Positions 31,416-41,108 of a stretch of 64,000 bases of DNA are shown here, piece by piece. The stretch is from an uncultured Oscillospiraceae bacterium (GTDB lineage Bacteria; Bacillota; Clostridia; Oscillospirales; Ruminococcaceae). A model generated the notes under the pieces. That model worked only from the letters and a program-made list of their open reading frames with translations, ran no database searches and was not told where the DNA came from. Every line of letters starts with the position of its first letter. Position 1 is the first letter of the stretch. The stretch lies in assembly GCA_904397845.1 (NCBI GenBank), contig CAJFOX010000034.1:1-64000 (forward strand). Direction: 5' to 3'. Position numbers and translations under genes: made by a program.

Positions 31416-32771
31416 ATGGATGCAATGGAACAAAGGATCCTTCAGGTGATCGATGCGCATGCAGAAGAGATCAAGGCGTTTGGCCGGGATATTTTTCATC
31501 ATGCCGAGCTGGGATATAAGGAACACCGCACGGCAGGCAAATTTGCGGAAGCGCTGCGCCGGTTGGGAATACAGCCGCAGGAGGGGCTTGCTATCACCGG
31601 AGTGAAAGGTGAACTGCCGGGTACCCGGGATCAGAAAGTCCGGGTGGCGGTCATGGGAGAGCTGGACGCGCTGCCCATTTCCAATGCTTCCCATACCAAC
31701 CCGGAAACAGGCGCCGCCCACTGTTGTGGACATCATGCGCAGTTAACCGGTGTACTGGGCGCTGCCATCGCCCTGTCTGATCCGGAAGTCAAAGCCAACC
31801 TGGACGGCGTACCTGTTTTTATGGCCGTCCCAGCGGAGGAATGCGTGGATCTGGAGTTTAAGGAGAGATTGGCGCAAGAAGGGAAAATCCGCTATTTCGG
31901 CGGAAAATGTGAGTTTATCCGCATTGGCGCGATGGACGATATCGACTTGGTAGTGGGGCACCATTCCAGTACCGGCGATTTTGAAGCGGGCTTGGGCAAC
32001 AGTCCGTCCACCGGATTTGTGAGCAAAACGGTAAGGTACAAAGGGAAGGCTTCCCATGCGGCCGGAGCGCCCCAAAAAGGAGTGGACGCGCTGAATGCGG
32101 CGGCTTTGGGAATGCACGCGCTGGAGCTGCAGCGGGAAAGTTTCCGCGATGAGGATACGGTTCGGGTGCACGGCTTTATTTCCAAGGGCGGCGAGGCGGT
32201 CAATGTTATCGCTGACGATGTAGTGCTGCAATATCTGGTGAGGGCTGCCAATATCCCCGCGATCAAGGACGCTAACTATAAAGTGGACCGGGCGATGAAA
32301 GCCGGTGCAGTAGCCACCGGCGCGGGGGTGGAGATTTCCACTACGCCGGGATACCTGCCCACCGTTCCCTTATATGACACATCGCTTTTGGAAAGCGCTA
32401 TCGACGACGTGCTGGCCGCCACCGGCGGGCGCCGAGATCCGGACGATCATGATATGACGGTCGGCGGCGGTTCCACTGATTACGGCGATATTTCCTACGT
32501 GATGCCGCTTTTGCAGTTTCATACCGGCGGGATGTGCGGCAGCGGCCACAATCCCAACTACGACGTGGCAAATGAGGATACCGCTTATCTTTTGACCGCG
32601 AAGCTGTTTGCGCTGATTACCTACCGCCTGTTGCGGGATGGTGCGAAAGAAGCTCAAAAACTGAAGGACGGTTTCCGCCCGCTGTTCAGTAAGAAGGAGT
32701 ATTTGGCATATATGGAAAGCATGTTGGAAAAAAGCGAAATCCCGATGGAAGAGCCGCCCGCAATGCTGTGA
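31416..32771 (+). CDS. M20-family amidohydrolase (AbgB/HipO-like)
   Basis: Zinc-dependent hydrolase of N-acyl amino acids or similar amides. A 451-residue protein with the M20D pattern: HHAELGYKEHRTA near residue 28, MGELDALPI, CCGHHAQLTG, a catalytic glutamate pair AEECVD, GHHSSTG, and MTVGGGSTDYGDISY. The sequence resembles the amidohydrolase subgroup that includes p-aminobenzoyl-glutamate hydrolase B; the true substrate is unknown. ATG 31416 has AAAGGA 9 bases upstream; ATG 31407 is an alternative. A DUF6440 gene follows after 16 bases. Confidence 0.92.
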   Translation: MDAMEQRILQVIDAHAEEIKAFGRDIFHHAELGYKEHRTAGKFAEALRRLGIQPQEGLAITGVKGELPGTRDQKVRVAVMGELDALPISNASHTNPETGAAHCCGHHAQLTGVLGAAIALSDPEVKANLDGVPVFMAVPAEECVDLEFKERLAQEGKIRYFGGKCEFIRIGAMDDIDLVVGHHSSTGDFEAGLGNSPSTGFVSKTVRYKGKASHAAGAPQKGVDALNAAALGMHALELQRESFRDEDTVRVHGFISKGGEAVNVIADDVVLQYLVRAANIPAIKDANYKVDRAMKAGAVATGAGVEISTTPGYLPTVPLYDTSLLESAIDDVLAATGGRRDPDDHDMTVGGGSTDYGDISYVMPLLQFHTGGMCGSGHNPNYDVANEDTAYLLTAKLFALITYRLLRDGAKEAQKLKDGFRPLFSKKEYLAYMESMLEKSEIPMEEPPAML

Positions 32772-32787
32772 GATGGAGAGAAAAGAT

Positions 32788-32973
32788 ATGGAAGAAAAGC
32801 GTTTTATTAGAATTTTTTCCCAAAACAGCTTCGGCACAGCTATGGAGGTTTGGATAGACCGGGAAACCGGCGTCAACTACCTGTACCGGCGGGATGGGTA
32901 TTCCGGCGGAATGACGGTGCTGGTGGATCGGGATGGAAAGCCGCTGATCGGGGAAATAAACAAATGGGAATAG
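32788..32973 (+). CDS. DUF6440 family small protein
   Basis: A 61-residue protein with the DUF6440 pattern: KRFIRIFSQNSFG, VWIDRETGVNYLY and GGMTVLVDRDGKPL. It is a short beta-rich domain of unknown function, often found near metabolic genes in Firmicutes. It starts at ATG 32788 after GGAGAGAAAAGAT, 16 bases after the amidohydrolase, so probably cotranscribed. Confidence 0.88.
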   Translation: MEEKRFIRIFSQNSFGTAMEVWIDRETGVNYLYRRDGYSGGMTVLVDRDGKPLIGEINKWE

Positions 32974-33241
32974 AAGAAGGGCGCATATACGACTGGAGGC
33001 CGTGACCGGGAAACGGGGAGCGGCATTCAAAAAATACCATATGACGGTGTTCTCCGTCAGGAGCGGTGAGAGTGAAATCCGACCATTTATCACAATGGCG
33101 TGCGGCCGGATTTGACTTCAATCTAAGAGCATCGAAAATCATGGTTTGCGTCTGGCGTTGGGCGGCGATTTTTCCGCGTTCCCAGCGGCGTTTCAAAAGG
33201 CAGAGCTTCCACAGTTGCTGTAGAAAAGAGGAGAATGGAGG

Positions 33242-33694
33242 ATGGGGATTCTGTTCCGGCCGATGGATACGGCAGACATCGGCAGCCTTCGGGAGCTTTT
33301 GGAAGATGACGGAATGATTTATCATCCAGAGTATCTCAATCGTTTTTTTGCATCGCCCGGTGCCTGCGCCTTCGGCGCTTTCGAAGGAAAACGGCCGGTG
33401 GGGATGGCTTACTGCTTTCTGTTGCCTCGCCCGGATGGAAAAACGATGTTTTTTCTGTATTCGCTGGGCCTTTTGCCTGCTTGGCAGGATCGGGGAATCG
33501 GTACGAAGTTCATGGCATGGCTGTCTGATTACGCCAAAAATCTGGGATGCTCGGAGCTGTTTGTCATTACGGACAAAGGAAATCCGCGCGCGTGCCGGGT
33601 TTATGAAAAGGCCGGTGGAAAAAGCGAATATTCAGATGAGATTGTCTATGTGATTGATTATGAAAAAGAGAAGACGGGAAAAGATGAAATGTAA
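33242..33694 (+). CDS. GNAT family N-acetyltransferase
   Basis: A 150-residue single-domain acetyltransferase. The acetyl-CoA signature is LPAWQDRGIGTKFMAWL near residue 78 (Q/RxxGxG/A), with the preceding beta strand FFLYSLGLL and the C-terminal NPRACRVYEKAGGK motif. Its arrangement resembles aminoglycoside acetyltransferase-like GNATs, but the substrate is not predictable. GGAGAATGGAGG immediately precedes ATG 33242. About 270 bases without a supportable gene separate it from DUF6440. Confidence 0.9.
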   Translation: MGILFRPMDTADIGSLRELLEDDGMIYHPEYLNRFFASPGACAFGAFEGKRPVGMAYCFLLPRPDGKTMFFLYSLGLLPAWQDRGIGTKFMAWLSDYAKNLGCSELFVITDKGNPRACRVYEKAGGKSEYSDEIVYVIDYEKEKTGKDEM

Positions 33695-33961
33695 ATAGCT
33701 TCGCCAGATCACGGCAGAGTGTTTTGCTGCGCCGGCTTTCTAAAAGATGCTTCCGCCTTGCGGATGCCGCCGGGCGTTTGTTTGTCAGGGAAACGATGAA
33801 AATTGCTGCTGTGAGGTTTGTTTGCAGACGGCGCGATAACAAGAATGGGAGAATTGCTGCCATACCGGTAAAGATAATCCTGGAAAAAAAGAAAAAACGG
33901 ATGAAAAGAACAAAAAAGCGTTGTTTTTTCGCTAAAATCCCACAAAAGGGAGAAAAAGGGG
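33695..33961. other. Gene-free stretch before the rimP-pnp operon
   Basis: No supportable gene; the short plus-strand frame 33724-33984 is arginine/lysine-rich noise. Confidence 0.5.
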
Positions 33962-33990
33962 TTGCATGGCGGCGCGGAAAGTGATACAAT
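33962..33990 (+). promoter_or_regulatory. Promoter of the rimP-nusA-infB operon
   Basis: TTGCAT, 17 bases, TACAAT. It leaves a leader of about 145 bases containing a hairpin. Confidence 0.75.
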
Positions 33991-34014
33991 AACAATGGTA
34001 TAAGGATGGATGAT

Positions 34015-34040
34015 GAAAGAGTGGGATTTCCCGCTCTTTC
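34015..34040 (+). promoter_or_regulatory. Leader hairpin upstream of rimP
   Basis: GAAAGAGTGGG pairs with CCCGCTCTTTC (one G-T pair) and is followed within 15 bases by a T6 tract (GGGGTTTTTTCC). It could act as an attenuator or an RNase processing site; NusA is known to autoregulate its operon in other bacteria. Confidence 0.45.
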
Positions 34041-34142
34041 GTTTGTATAGGGGTTTTTTCCATCCTTGTGGAGAAAAATAAGGAAAAGCCCATCCGGCAG
34101 GGCGCAAAAAAGGAACAGGCCGGAGAAAGGCAGAGGCGATTT

Positions 34143-34631
34143 ATGGCATCCGGTAAAAAAAATACCGTCGGCATTGTTACCGATCTGGTACGGCCTATCA
34201 CCGACGAGCTGGGTCTTGATTTATGGGACGTACGCTTTGAAAAGGAGGGATCCATCTGGTACCTCCGGGTCTTTTTGGATAAAGAAGAGGGCGTGAATAT
34301 TGACGACTGCGAGAATGTCAGCCGGCGGCTGAGCCCCATTTTGGATGAGGTGGATCCAATCGCGCAAAGCTATACGCTGGAGGTGTCGTCCCCCGGGATC
34401 GGCCGTGATTTGCGCCGCCCGGAGCACTTCGACGCGTTTTTGGGCGCCGATATTCATGTCAGGCTGATCCGGCCGGTAAACGGGGAGAGGGATTTTATCG
34501 GTCAGCTGATCTCTTATGAGGATGGGAAAGTCACTCTGCGTTTGGACGACGATTTGGAAATGACCGCCGGGATGGACGAAACGGCATTTGTACGTTTATA
34601 TGAAGAAATAGACATGGGAGGACTCAAGTGA
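34143..34631 (+). CDS. rimP: Ribosome maturation factor RimP
   Basis: Needed for 30S subunit maturation. A 162-residue protein starting at ATG 34143 (GAGGCG 5 bases upstream); the frame opens 25 codons earlier at a GTG, but the family starts here. Motifs: RPITDELGLDLWDVRFEKEG, FLDKEEGVNIDDCENVSRRL and YTLEVSSPGIGRDLRRPEHF (SSPG.xRxL, the RimP hallmark). Its stop overlaps the nusA start (TGATG). Confidence 0.96.
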   Translation: MASGKKNTVGIVTDLVRPITDELGLDLWDVRFEKEGSIWYLRVFLDKEEGVNIDDCENVSRRLSPILDEVDPIAQSYTLEVSSPGIGRDLRRPEHFDAFLGADIHVRLIRPVNGERDFIGQLISYEDGKVTLRLDDDLEMTAGMDETAFVRLYEEIDMGGLK

Positions 34632-35683
34632 TGAACACCGAATTTTTTGAGGCGCTGGCCCTTTTGGAAAAAGAAAAGGGGATTCCCGCCGATTACCTGC
34701 TGGAGAAGATTAAGGCAGCGATCGCCATCGCGGTCAAGCGCGACTATGGCGGGAGCGAAAACGGCCAGGTAGAAATTGATCCGGAAAAGGGAAAATTCCA
34801 GGTGGCAATCCGCAAAACAGTAGTGGAGGCAGTGGAAAACCCCAATACCGAAATCCTGTTGAACGACGCATATCAGTATGATAAGAAAGCAGAAATCGGG
34901 TCTGTGGTGGATATTCCGCTGGAGACCAAGCAGTTTGGCCGTATTGCGGCTCAGGCAGCCAAGCATGTGATCCGCCAGGGCATCCGGGAGGCAGAGCGTG
35001 GCCAGATGATGCAGGAGTTTCAGAGCCGGGAACATGAGATCATCTCCGCTAAGGTCATCCGCACTGATCCGGTTCGAGGATCGGTAACGCTGGAAATCGG
35101 GAAAACGGAAGCAATGCTTACCCGGCAGGAGCAGGTTCCGGGCGAGGAACTGCACGAGGGCGATTATGTAAAGGTTTATGTGGTGGAGGTGGCGGCAACC
35201 GACCGCGGCCCGCGCGTTATGCTGTCCCGCACCCATCCGGGCCTGGTGAAGCGCCTGTTTGAGATGGAAGTGCCGGAGCTGTATGACGGCACGGTAGAAC
35301 TCAAAGCCATCTCCCGCGAGGCAGGCTCCCGTACAAAGATTGCCGTTTATTCCAAGGATCCCAATGTAGATGCGGTAGGCGCCTGTATCGGCCCCAAAGG
35401 GGCCCGCGTGGCCAAAATCGTGGACGAACTGGGCGGAGAAAAAATCGATGTGGTCAAATATTCGGAAGATCCGGCCGAATTTATCGCGGCAGCCCTGTCT
35501 CCGTCCCAGGTGGTGTCGGTAGAAGTGGCTGAAGACGGCAGCAAGAGCTGCACGGTGAAGGTCCCGGACAATCAGTTATCCCTTGCCATCGGCAACAAGG
35601 GGCAGAATGCCCGTCTGGCAGCCAAGCTGACCGGCTGGAAGATTGATATTAAGCCGGAAAGCGGATTTTACGGGGAAGAATAA
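34631..35683 (+). CDS. nusA: Transcription termination/antitermination factor NusA
   Basis: Binds RNA polymerase and nascent RNA to modulate pausing and termination. A 350-residue protein: N-terminal polymerase-binding domain (residues 1-130), S1 domain, then KH1 ([16 protein letters not shown]) and KH2 ([19 protein letters not shown]). It lacks the acidic C-terminal repeats of E. coli, as usual for Firmicutes. ATG 34631 is translationally coupled to rimP. Confidence 0.97.
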   Translation: MNTEFFEALALLEKEKGIPADYLLEKIKAAIAIAVKRDYGGSENGQVEIDPEKGKFQVAIRKTVVEAVENPNTEILLNDAYQYDKKAEIGSVVDIPLETKQFGRIAAQAAKHVIRQGIREAERGQMMQEFQSREHEIISAKVIRTDPVRGSVTLEIGKTEAMLTRQEQVPGEELHEGDYVKVYVVEVAATDRGPRVMLSRTHPGLVKRLFEMEVPELYDGTVELKAISREAGSRTKIAVYSKDPNVDAVGACIGPKGARVAKIVDELGGEKIDVVKYSEDPAEFIAAALSPSQVVSVEVAEDGSKSCTVKVPDNQLSLAIGNKGQNARLAAKLTGWKIDIKPESGFYGEE

Positions 35684-35710
35684 ACCGTTTTGAAGGGAGG
35701 CGATGGGAAA

Positions 35711-35980
35711 ATGCAAATGCGAAAGGTTCCAATGCGGATGTGCACCGGCTGTGGCCAGATGAAGCCAAAGCGGGAGCTGGTTCGGGTAGTGAAAAGCCAG
35801 GACGGGGAAATTGCTTTGGATTTGACCGGCAAAAAGGCCGGGCGAGGCGCTTATGTCTGCCGGGATATCGAGTGTCTGCAAAAGGCCAGAAAAGCCCGCC
35901 GGCTGGAAAAAGCATTTTCTTGCCGGATTCCCGACGAGGTTTACGACAGAATGGAGGAGGAATTGCAAAGCGGTGAATAA
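35711..35980 (+). CDS. ylxR: YlxR / RnpM family nucleic-acid-binding protein
   Basis: A 89-residue protein with MRMCTGCGQMKPKRELVRVV and GKKAGRGAYVC, the DUF448 fold. In B. subtilis the protein (renamed RnpM) binds RNase P RNA. It lies between nusA and ylxQ as in most Firmicutes. ATG 35711 is used; GGGAGG lies about 12 bases upstream. Confidence 0.94.
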   Translation: MQMRKVPMRMCTGCGQMKPKRELVRVVKSQDGEIALDLTGKKAGRGAYVCRDIECLQKARKARRLEKAFSCRIPDEVYDRMEEELQSGE

Positions 35981-36296
35981 GCTGGCTTCCATGCTGTCTC
36001 TGACTCAAAAAGCCGGAAGGCTGCTTCTGGGATTTGATGTGGCCAAAGGGGCAGTGGAAAAGAAAAACGCCGGGCTGGTACTGCTTGCGAAAGATTTGTC
36101 TCCCAGGTCCCGGAAAGAAATTGCGCTGGTTTGCGAAAAGTCCGGCGCCCAAGTGAAAGAAATGCCGCTGACCATGGATGAGGTCTGGTTTGCGGTGGGC
36201 AAACGGGCAGGGGTTTTGGCGGTAGCCGACGAAGGCCTTGCCAAAAAGCTGGCGCAGCTGACCGACGACAAGAACAAGGAGGAATCTGCATTATGA
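35973..36296 (+). CDS. ylxQ: YlxQ, L7Ae-family ribosomal/RNA-binding protein
   Basis: A 107-residue L7Ae/L30e/Gadd45-fold protein ([53 protein letters not shown]), expected to bind kink-turn RNA. GTG 35973 overlaps the end of ylxR by 8 bases, and the stop overlaps the infB ATG (ATGA). Confidence 0.94.
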   Translation: MNKLASMLSLTQKAGRLLLGFDVAKGAVEKKNAGLVLLAKDLSPRSRKEIALVCEKSGAQVKEMPLTMDEVWFAVGKRAGVLAVADEGLAKKLAQLTDDKNKEESAL

Positions 36297-38692
36297 TGAT
36301 AAAATACCGTGTGCACGAAGTGGCCAAGGATTTAAACGTTCCCAGTAAAGATATTATCACTCTGTTGGGGCAGCACTTTGATACACCCAAAAAACATATG
36401 ACGGCGCTGACCGAAGAGGAACTCAATGTTGTTTTTGAATATTTCACGCAGAAAAATCAGGTGGAAAATTTTGACGCCTATTTTGCCTCTGGCAAAAAAG
36501 AGGAGCCGGCCGAAAAGTCGGATTTGAAAGAGGAAAAATCCCCTGCCCCGGTGGAGAAGAAAGAGCCGGCGCAGCCCCAGCGGGATAAGAAGCCTGCCGG
36601 GCAGAAACAAGGGCAGAGTGGACGCCATCCGCAGAATGGCCGTCCGACTCCGCAGCAAAACCGCCCGCGGACCAGCGCACCCACTACTACGATTTCCGAG
36701 TCCAGCTCCACAGGCACCCGCGGCCGCCATGTAGACATGCGCACATCCCAGGTTAACCTGGATAAATACAATGAGAAGTACGACAATATTGCCACCTCCA
36801 GCATGGGAAACCGGGACACCGGAGTGAAAAAACAGAAGTTAACCCAACGGTCTGCCCAGCGGGGCCGCCCGCAGTTCTCGCGTAAAGATAAGGAGGCGCA
36901 GAAGATGCGCCGCCTGGAAATGGAGCGGCAAAGACGCCAAAAGCTGGAGATTACCATTCCCGACGAGATCCAGGTGGGAGAACTGGCCGCACGGTTAAAA
37001 GTCACTGCGGCAGAGGTCATCAAACGGTTAATGTCGCTGGGCGTCATGGCTTCTGTTACTGAGGTTATCGACTATGATACGGCTGCTATGGTTGCCATGG
37101 AGATTGGCGCCAAAGTTGAGAAGGAGGTTATTCTTACCATCGAAGACCGCCTGATCGACGACAGTGAGGATAATGACGAAAACCTGCAGGAGAGAAGCCC
37201 GGTAGTAGTGGTCATGGGACATGTTGACCACGGAAAAACTTCTTTGCTGGATGTGATCCGCCATACCAACGTCACCTCAACGGAGGCAGGCGGCATCACT
37301 CAGCATATCGGCGCGTATCGAGTCATGGTCAATGGCCGCCCCATTACCTTCCTGGATACGCCGGGCCATGAAGCGTTTACTTCCATGCGCGCCCGCGGCG
37401 CACAGGTTACCGACATTGCGATCTTGGTAGTTGCAGCAGACGATGGCATCATGCCGCAGACCGTCGAGGCAATTAACCACGCCAAGGCTGCGGGCGTTTC
37501 CATCATTGTAGCGATCAATAAAATGGATAAGGATACTGCCAATCCGGATAAAGTAAAGCAAGAGCTGACTGAGCATGAACTGGTTCCCGAAGAATGGGGC
37601 GGAGATGTGATCTGTGTTCCGGTTTCTGCCGTGACCAAGCAGGGGATCGACACTCTGCTGGAAATGGTTCAGCTGGTGGCGGATATGAAGGAGCTTAAGG
37701 CCAATCCCGACCGTTTAGCGAAAGGAACCGTGATTGAGGCAAAGCTGGATAAAGGCCGTGGCCCGGTGGCTACGGTTCTGGTACAGAACGGCACATTGCA
37801 TACCGGGGATGTAATCATTGCCGGCACCGCTTTGGGCCATGTTCGGGTCATGCGGGACGATCTTGGCCGTCAGGTAGAGCAAGCCGGCCCCTCGGTGCCA
37901 GTAGAGATTACCGGCCTGGCAGAAGTTCCCTCCGCTGGCGATACGTTCAACGCGGTAGAAGATGAGCGCCTGGCCCGCGAATTGGTGGAGCAGCGCCGTC
38001 ATAAGCAGAAAGAAGAGGTCTTCAAATCCTATCAGAAGGTCACGCTGGATAATCTGTTCAGCCAGATTGCCGAGGGCGAAATGAAGGAACTGCCGATTAT
38101 TGTCAAAGCGGATGTCATGGGTTCGGTAGAGGCAGTTCGCCAGTCGTTGGAGAAAATCTCCAACGACGAGGTCCGTGTCCGAGTGATACACGGCGCGGTA
38201 GGCGCGGTGAGCGAATCCGACGTGATGCTGGCGGAAGCGTCCAATGCAATCATTGTCGGCTTCAATGTGCGTCCGGACCCGGTGGCGAAAGAAAACGCGG
38301 AGCAAAGTGGCGTGGAAATCCGTCTGTATCGGATCATTTATGACGCTATCGAAGATGTGACCGCCGCCATGAAGGGCATGCTGGCGCCGAAATACAAGGA
38401 TGTGGATTTGGGCCGGGCAGAAATCCGACAGGTGTATAAAATTACCGGCGTAGGGGTGGTTGCAGGTTGTTATGTGCTGGAAGGGAAAATCACCCGCAAC
38501 GCCAATATCCGGGTGGTGCGCGATGGCATTATCATAGCGGATGACAAACTTTCCTCCCTCAAACGTTTTAAAGACGATGTACGCGAAGTGGCTGCCGGCT
38601 ACGAATGCGGCATGACTATGGAAAAATTCAACGACATCAAAGAGGGGGATATCCTGGAGGCTTATGTAGTGGAAGAATACCGGGAGGATTAA
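36293..38692 (+). CDS. infB: Translation initiation factor IF-2
   Basis: GTPase that places initiator tRNA on the 30S subunit. A 799-residue protein: N-terminal IF2_N winged region ([20 protein letters not shown]), a charged Pro/Gln/Lys linker (about residues 65-215), second IF2_N, G domain with [12 protein letters not shown] (near residue 308), DTPGHEAFT and NKMDKD, then domains II-IV. ATG 36293 follows AAGGAGG; ATG 36296 directly behind is an equal alternative. Confidence 0.97.
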   Translation: MMIKYRVHEVAKDLNVPSKDIITLLGQHFDTPKKHMTALTEEELNVVFEYFTQKNQVENFDAYFASGKKEEPAEKSDLKEEKSPAPVEKKEPAQPQRDKKPAGQKQGQSGRHPQNGRPTPQQNRPRTSAPTTTISESSSTGTRGRHVDMRTSQVNLDKYNEKYDNIATSSMGNRDTGVKKQKLTQRSAQRGRPQFSRKDKEAQKMRRLEMERQRRQKLEITIPDEIQVGELAARLKVTAAEVIKRLMSLGVMASVTEVIDYDTAAMVAMEIGAKVEKEVILTIEDRLIDDSEDNDENLQERSPVVVVMGHVDHGKTSLLDVIRHTNVTSTEAGGITQHIGAYRVMVNGRPITFLDTPGHEAFTSMRARGAQVTDIAILVVAADDGIMPQTVEAINHAKAAGVSIIVAINKMDKDTANPDKVKQELTEHELVPEEWGGDVICVPVSAVTKQGIDTLLEMVQLVADMKELKANPDRLAKGTVIEAKLDKGRGPVATVLVQNGTLHTGDVIIAGTALGHVRVMRDDLGRQVEQAGPSVPVEITGLAEVPSAGDTFNAVEDERLARELVEQRRHKQKEEVFKSYQKVTLDNLFSQIAEGEMKELPIIVKADVMGSVEAVRQSLEKISNDEVRVRVIHGAVGAVSESDVMLAEASNAIIVGFNVRPDPVAKENAEQSGVEIRLYRIIYDAIEDVTAAMKGMLAPKYKDVDLGRAEIRQVYKITGVGVVAGCYVLEGKITRNANIRVVRDGIIIADDKLSSLKRFKDDVREVAAGYECGMTMEKFNDIKEGDILEAYVVEEYRED

Positions 38693-38734
38693 TCTTTTTG
38701 GTGTCCTTTCCCTGTCTGTATCAAGGGAACGGCG

Positions 38735-38762
38735 AAGGGTTACGCGGGACGTAACCCTTTTT
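38735..38762 (+). terminator. Intrinsic terminator between infB and rbfA
   Basis: AAGGGTTACG / CGTAACCCTT with a 5-base loop and T5. It lies inside an otherwise continuous operon, 42 bases after infB. Confidence 0.85.
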
Positions 38763-38829
38763 GCGCAGATCCTGCACAAAAATTGCGGGCCGTTCATTTG
38801 GGAAAATAAAAACTAAGGAGGCGGCAAGG

Positions 38830-39174
38830 ATGCCAAGCTTTCGTCTGGATCGAACCAGTGAAGATATAAAAAGGGAATTGACCGACATCATGCGCACGCT
38901 GAAAGACCCGAGAATCAATGGCCTTTTGAGTATTTTGAAGGTGGATTTGAGTAAGGATCTATCCCTTTGCCGGGTATACATCAGCTCTTTGGATGGTATC
39001 GATGCGGCTGTGTCTGCCGTCAAAGGGCTGAACAGTGCGGCCGGTTATGTGCGCCGGGAGCTGGGCCAGCGGATCAAGCTGCGCCGGTCTCCCCAGATTC
39101 AATTTATTGCAGATGATTCCATTGAGCACAGTGCCCATATCAATCAAATCATTCATGACCTGCATAAGGACTAG
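38830..39174 (+). CDS. rbfA: Ribosome-binding factor A
   Basis: 30S maturation factor with a KH-like fold. A 114-residue protein: RLDRTSEDIKRELTDIM, DPRINGLLSILKVDLSKDLS, then LRRSPQIQFIADDSIEHSAH. ATG 38830 follows AAGGAGG. It lies downstream of the infB terminator, so it may depend on readthrough. Confidence 0.96.
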   Translation: MPSFRLDRTSEDIKRELTDIMRTLKDPRINGLLSILKVDLSKDLSLCRVYISSLDGIDAAVSAVKGLNSAAGYVRRELGQRIKLRRSPQIQFIADDSIEHSAHINQIIHDLHKD

Positions 39175-39216
39175 GGAAACCTTACTATGCAGCTTGGAAA
39201 TAGGAAGGATGATAAC

Positions 39217-40164
39217 ATGACAGTACAACAGGCCTGTGAGTATCTCATGGGGCAGGATGAAATTTTGATCCTGTGCCATCAGAGCCCGGACGGAGACACG
39301 CTGGGATCCGGTTTTGGTCTGTATTATGCGCTGCGTGCCATGGGAAAACAGGCGAAAGTCGCCTGTTCCGACCCGATTCCGCACCAGTTTTCTTTTTTGC
39401 TGCCGGAGCAGCTGCCCGATTTCGCACCCCAATGCGTTGTGGCGGTGGACATTGCGGATACGCAGCTTTTGGGCAGCAAACTTTCCTGCTGGGCAGATCA
39501 GGTGGATTTGTGCATCGACCATCACCCTTCCAACCGTGGATACGCACAGCGCACGCTGCTGCGGGCCGAGGCGGCGGCTACGGCGGAAATCATGATCGAG
39601 GTGATTCATGGGATGGGCGTAAAGCCGGACAAGAAGATCGCAGATTGCATTTATACCGGCCTGTGCACGGATACCGGCTGCTTTCAATATTCCAATGTTA
39701 CTTCCCATACCCTTCGTATAGCGGCGGATATGATCGATTTGGGAGCGGATGCTTACCGCATTAACCGCCGCATGTTCGGCGTCAAGTCCAAGGCGCGAAT
39801 TGCTATGGAGCGGGAAGTCTTGGATTCCCTTGTCTATGCCATGGATGGCAGAATCGCTGTGATTGCCGTCACAGGAGAGATGCTGGCCCGCACCGGCGCG
39901 CAGGAATCGGAATTGGATGGGCTTTCTTCCATCCCCCGGGAGATCGAAGGGGTAAAAGTAGGAATAACACTGCGGGAAAAAGAGGGCGGATTTAAAGTTT
40001 CATTGCGCACTGTGGAAAAAATCGATGCGTCCCAAATCTGCGCTGTCTTTGGCGGCGGCGGACATGCCCGGGCGGCGGGCTGCTTTATCCCGGAACCGCT
40101 GGAGCAGTGCCGGGACAAAATCATTCAAGCGGCGCAGGCCGCCTGTAAGGAGGCGGGGCTTTGA
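39217..40164 (+). CDS. nrnA: DHH/DHHA1 phosphoesterase, NrnA (nanoRNase/pAp phosphatase)
   Basis: Degrades 2-5 nt RNAs and can dephosphorylate pAp. A 315-residue protein with DHH motifs SPDGDTLGSGFGL, VAVDIADTQLLG and CIDHHPSN (the DHH centre), GLCTDTGCFQYSN, and the DHHA1 tail AVFGGGGHARAAGCF. ATG 39217 follows AGGAAGG. Position between rbfA and truB is conserved across Firmicutes. Confidence 0.95.
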   Translation: MTVQQACEYLMGQDEILILCHQSPDGDTLGSGFGLYYALRAMGKQAKVACSDPIPHQFSFLLPEQLPDFAPQCVVAVDIADTQLLGSKLSCWADQVDLCIDHHPSNRGYAQRTLLRAEAAATAEIMIEVIHGMGVKPDKKIADCIYTGLCTDTGCFQYSNVTSHTLRIAADMIDLGADAYRINRRMFGVKSKARIAMEREVLDSLVYAMDGRIAVIAVTGEMLARTGAQESELDGLSSIPREIEGVKVGITLREKEGGFKVSLRTVEKIDASQICAVFGGGGHARAAGCFIPEPLEQCRDKIIQAAQAACKEAGL

Positions 40165-41081
40165 GTGAAAAAACGGGTGCCAGCCAAGAAGAGCTGTCCG
40201 GTATTTTGCTGATTGACAAGCCGAAAGGCTTTACCTCTTTTGATGTTGTCGCCAAGGTGCGCGGCATTGCCAGAACCCGCAAAGTTGGCCATGGAGGAAC
40301 GCTGGATCCGATGGCTACCGGCGTATTGCCGCTGTTTTTGGGTGCGGCGACCAAAGCCTGTGACATCCTGCCGGATCAAACCAAGGCGTATGAGGCATGG
40401 TTTCGGCTGGGACAGACAACCGATACTCAGGACTGTACCGGGAAGGTGCTAACCGAAAGCGAAGTTTCCTGTACGATAGCGCAGGTGGAAGAGGTACTGT
40501 CCCGATTTCAGGGGGATTTTTTGCAGACACCGCCCATGTATTCGGCAATCTGGGTGCAGGGCCGCAGGCTTTACGACTTGGCCAGAGAAGGGCTGGAAGT
40601 AGAGCGCAGCCCCCGGCCGGTGACCGTATATGAGATACGGTTGCTGCAGGCGCGGGAAGAGGAGAACCTTTACCAGATTTATGTGTCATGCTCTAAAGGC
40701 ACCTATGTGAGGACAATCTGCCACGATGTGGGGCAGGCGTTAGGTTGCGGCGCGGTGCTGACCGGGTTGCGGCGGGTGATTTCCTCCGGCTACCGGGTAG
40801 AAGATGCTGTCACCATTGAGCAGGCCCAACAGATGGCGGATGAAGGAAAGCTGCGGCAAATGGTGATGCCGGTAGAAACGGCTTTTGCGCCGTATGAGCA
40901 GATTGTGCTGACAGCAAAACATGCCCGTCTGTTTCAAAATGGAGTTCGGCTGGCAGCTTCCAAGGCAGGGTGCGCAGGGCTGAAAGGGGACTTTTGCGTT
41001 TTTGGTCCGGACAGGCACTTTTTGGGCATTGGCTATGAAGAGCGGAGTGAACTGCGGATCCGGAAATTATTTGCACGCTGA
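40161..41081 (+). CDS. truB: tRNA pseudouridine(55) synthase TruB
   Basis: Makes pseudouridine-55 in the tRNA T-loop. A 306-residue protein with GILLIDKPKGFTSFDVV, KVGHGGTLDPMATGVLPLFL (catalytic Asp in TLDP), YEAWFRLGQTTDTQDCTG and a C-terminal PUA-like part. TTG 40161 overlaps the nrnA stop and has AAGGAGG in range. Confidence 0.96.
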   Translation: MSEKTGASQEELSGILLIDKPKGFTSFDVVAKVRGIARTRKVGHGGTLDPMATGVLPLFLGAATKACDILPDQTKAYEAWFRLGQTTDTQDCTGKVLTESEVSCTIAQVEEVLSRFQGDFLQTPPMYSAIWVQGRRLYDLAREGLEVERSPRPVTVYEIRLLQAREEENLYQIYVSCSKGTYVRTICHDVGQALGCGAVLTGLRRVISSGYRVEDAVTIEQAQQMADEGKLRQMVMPVETAFAPYEQIVLTAKHARLFQNGVRLAASKAGCAGLKGDFCVFGPDRHFLGIGYEERSELRIRKLFAR

Positions 41082-41108
41082 CAGGTCAGAGTTAGAGAGG
41101 AAAATAAA

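Noticed and set aside
37715..38797. 360-codon minus-strand frame opposite infB
   Set aside because: Antisense shadow of infB with no start signal or family similarity.
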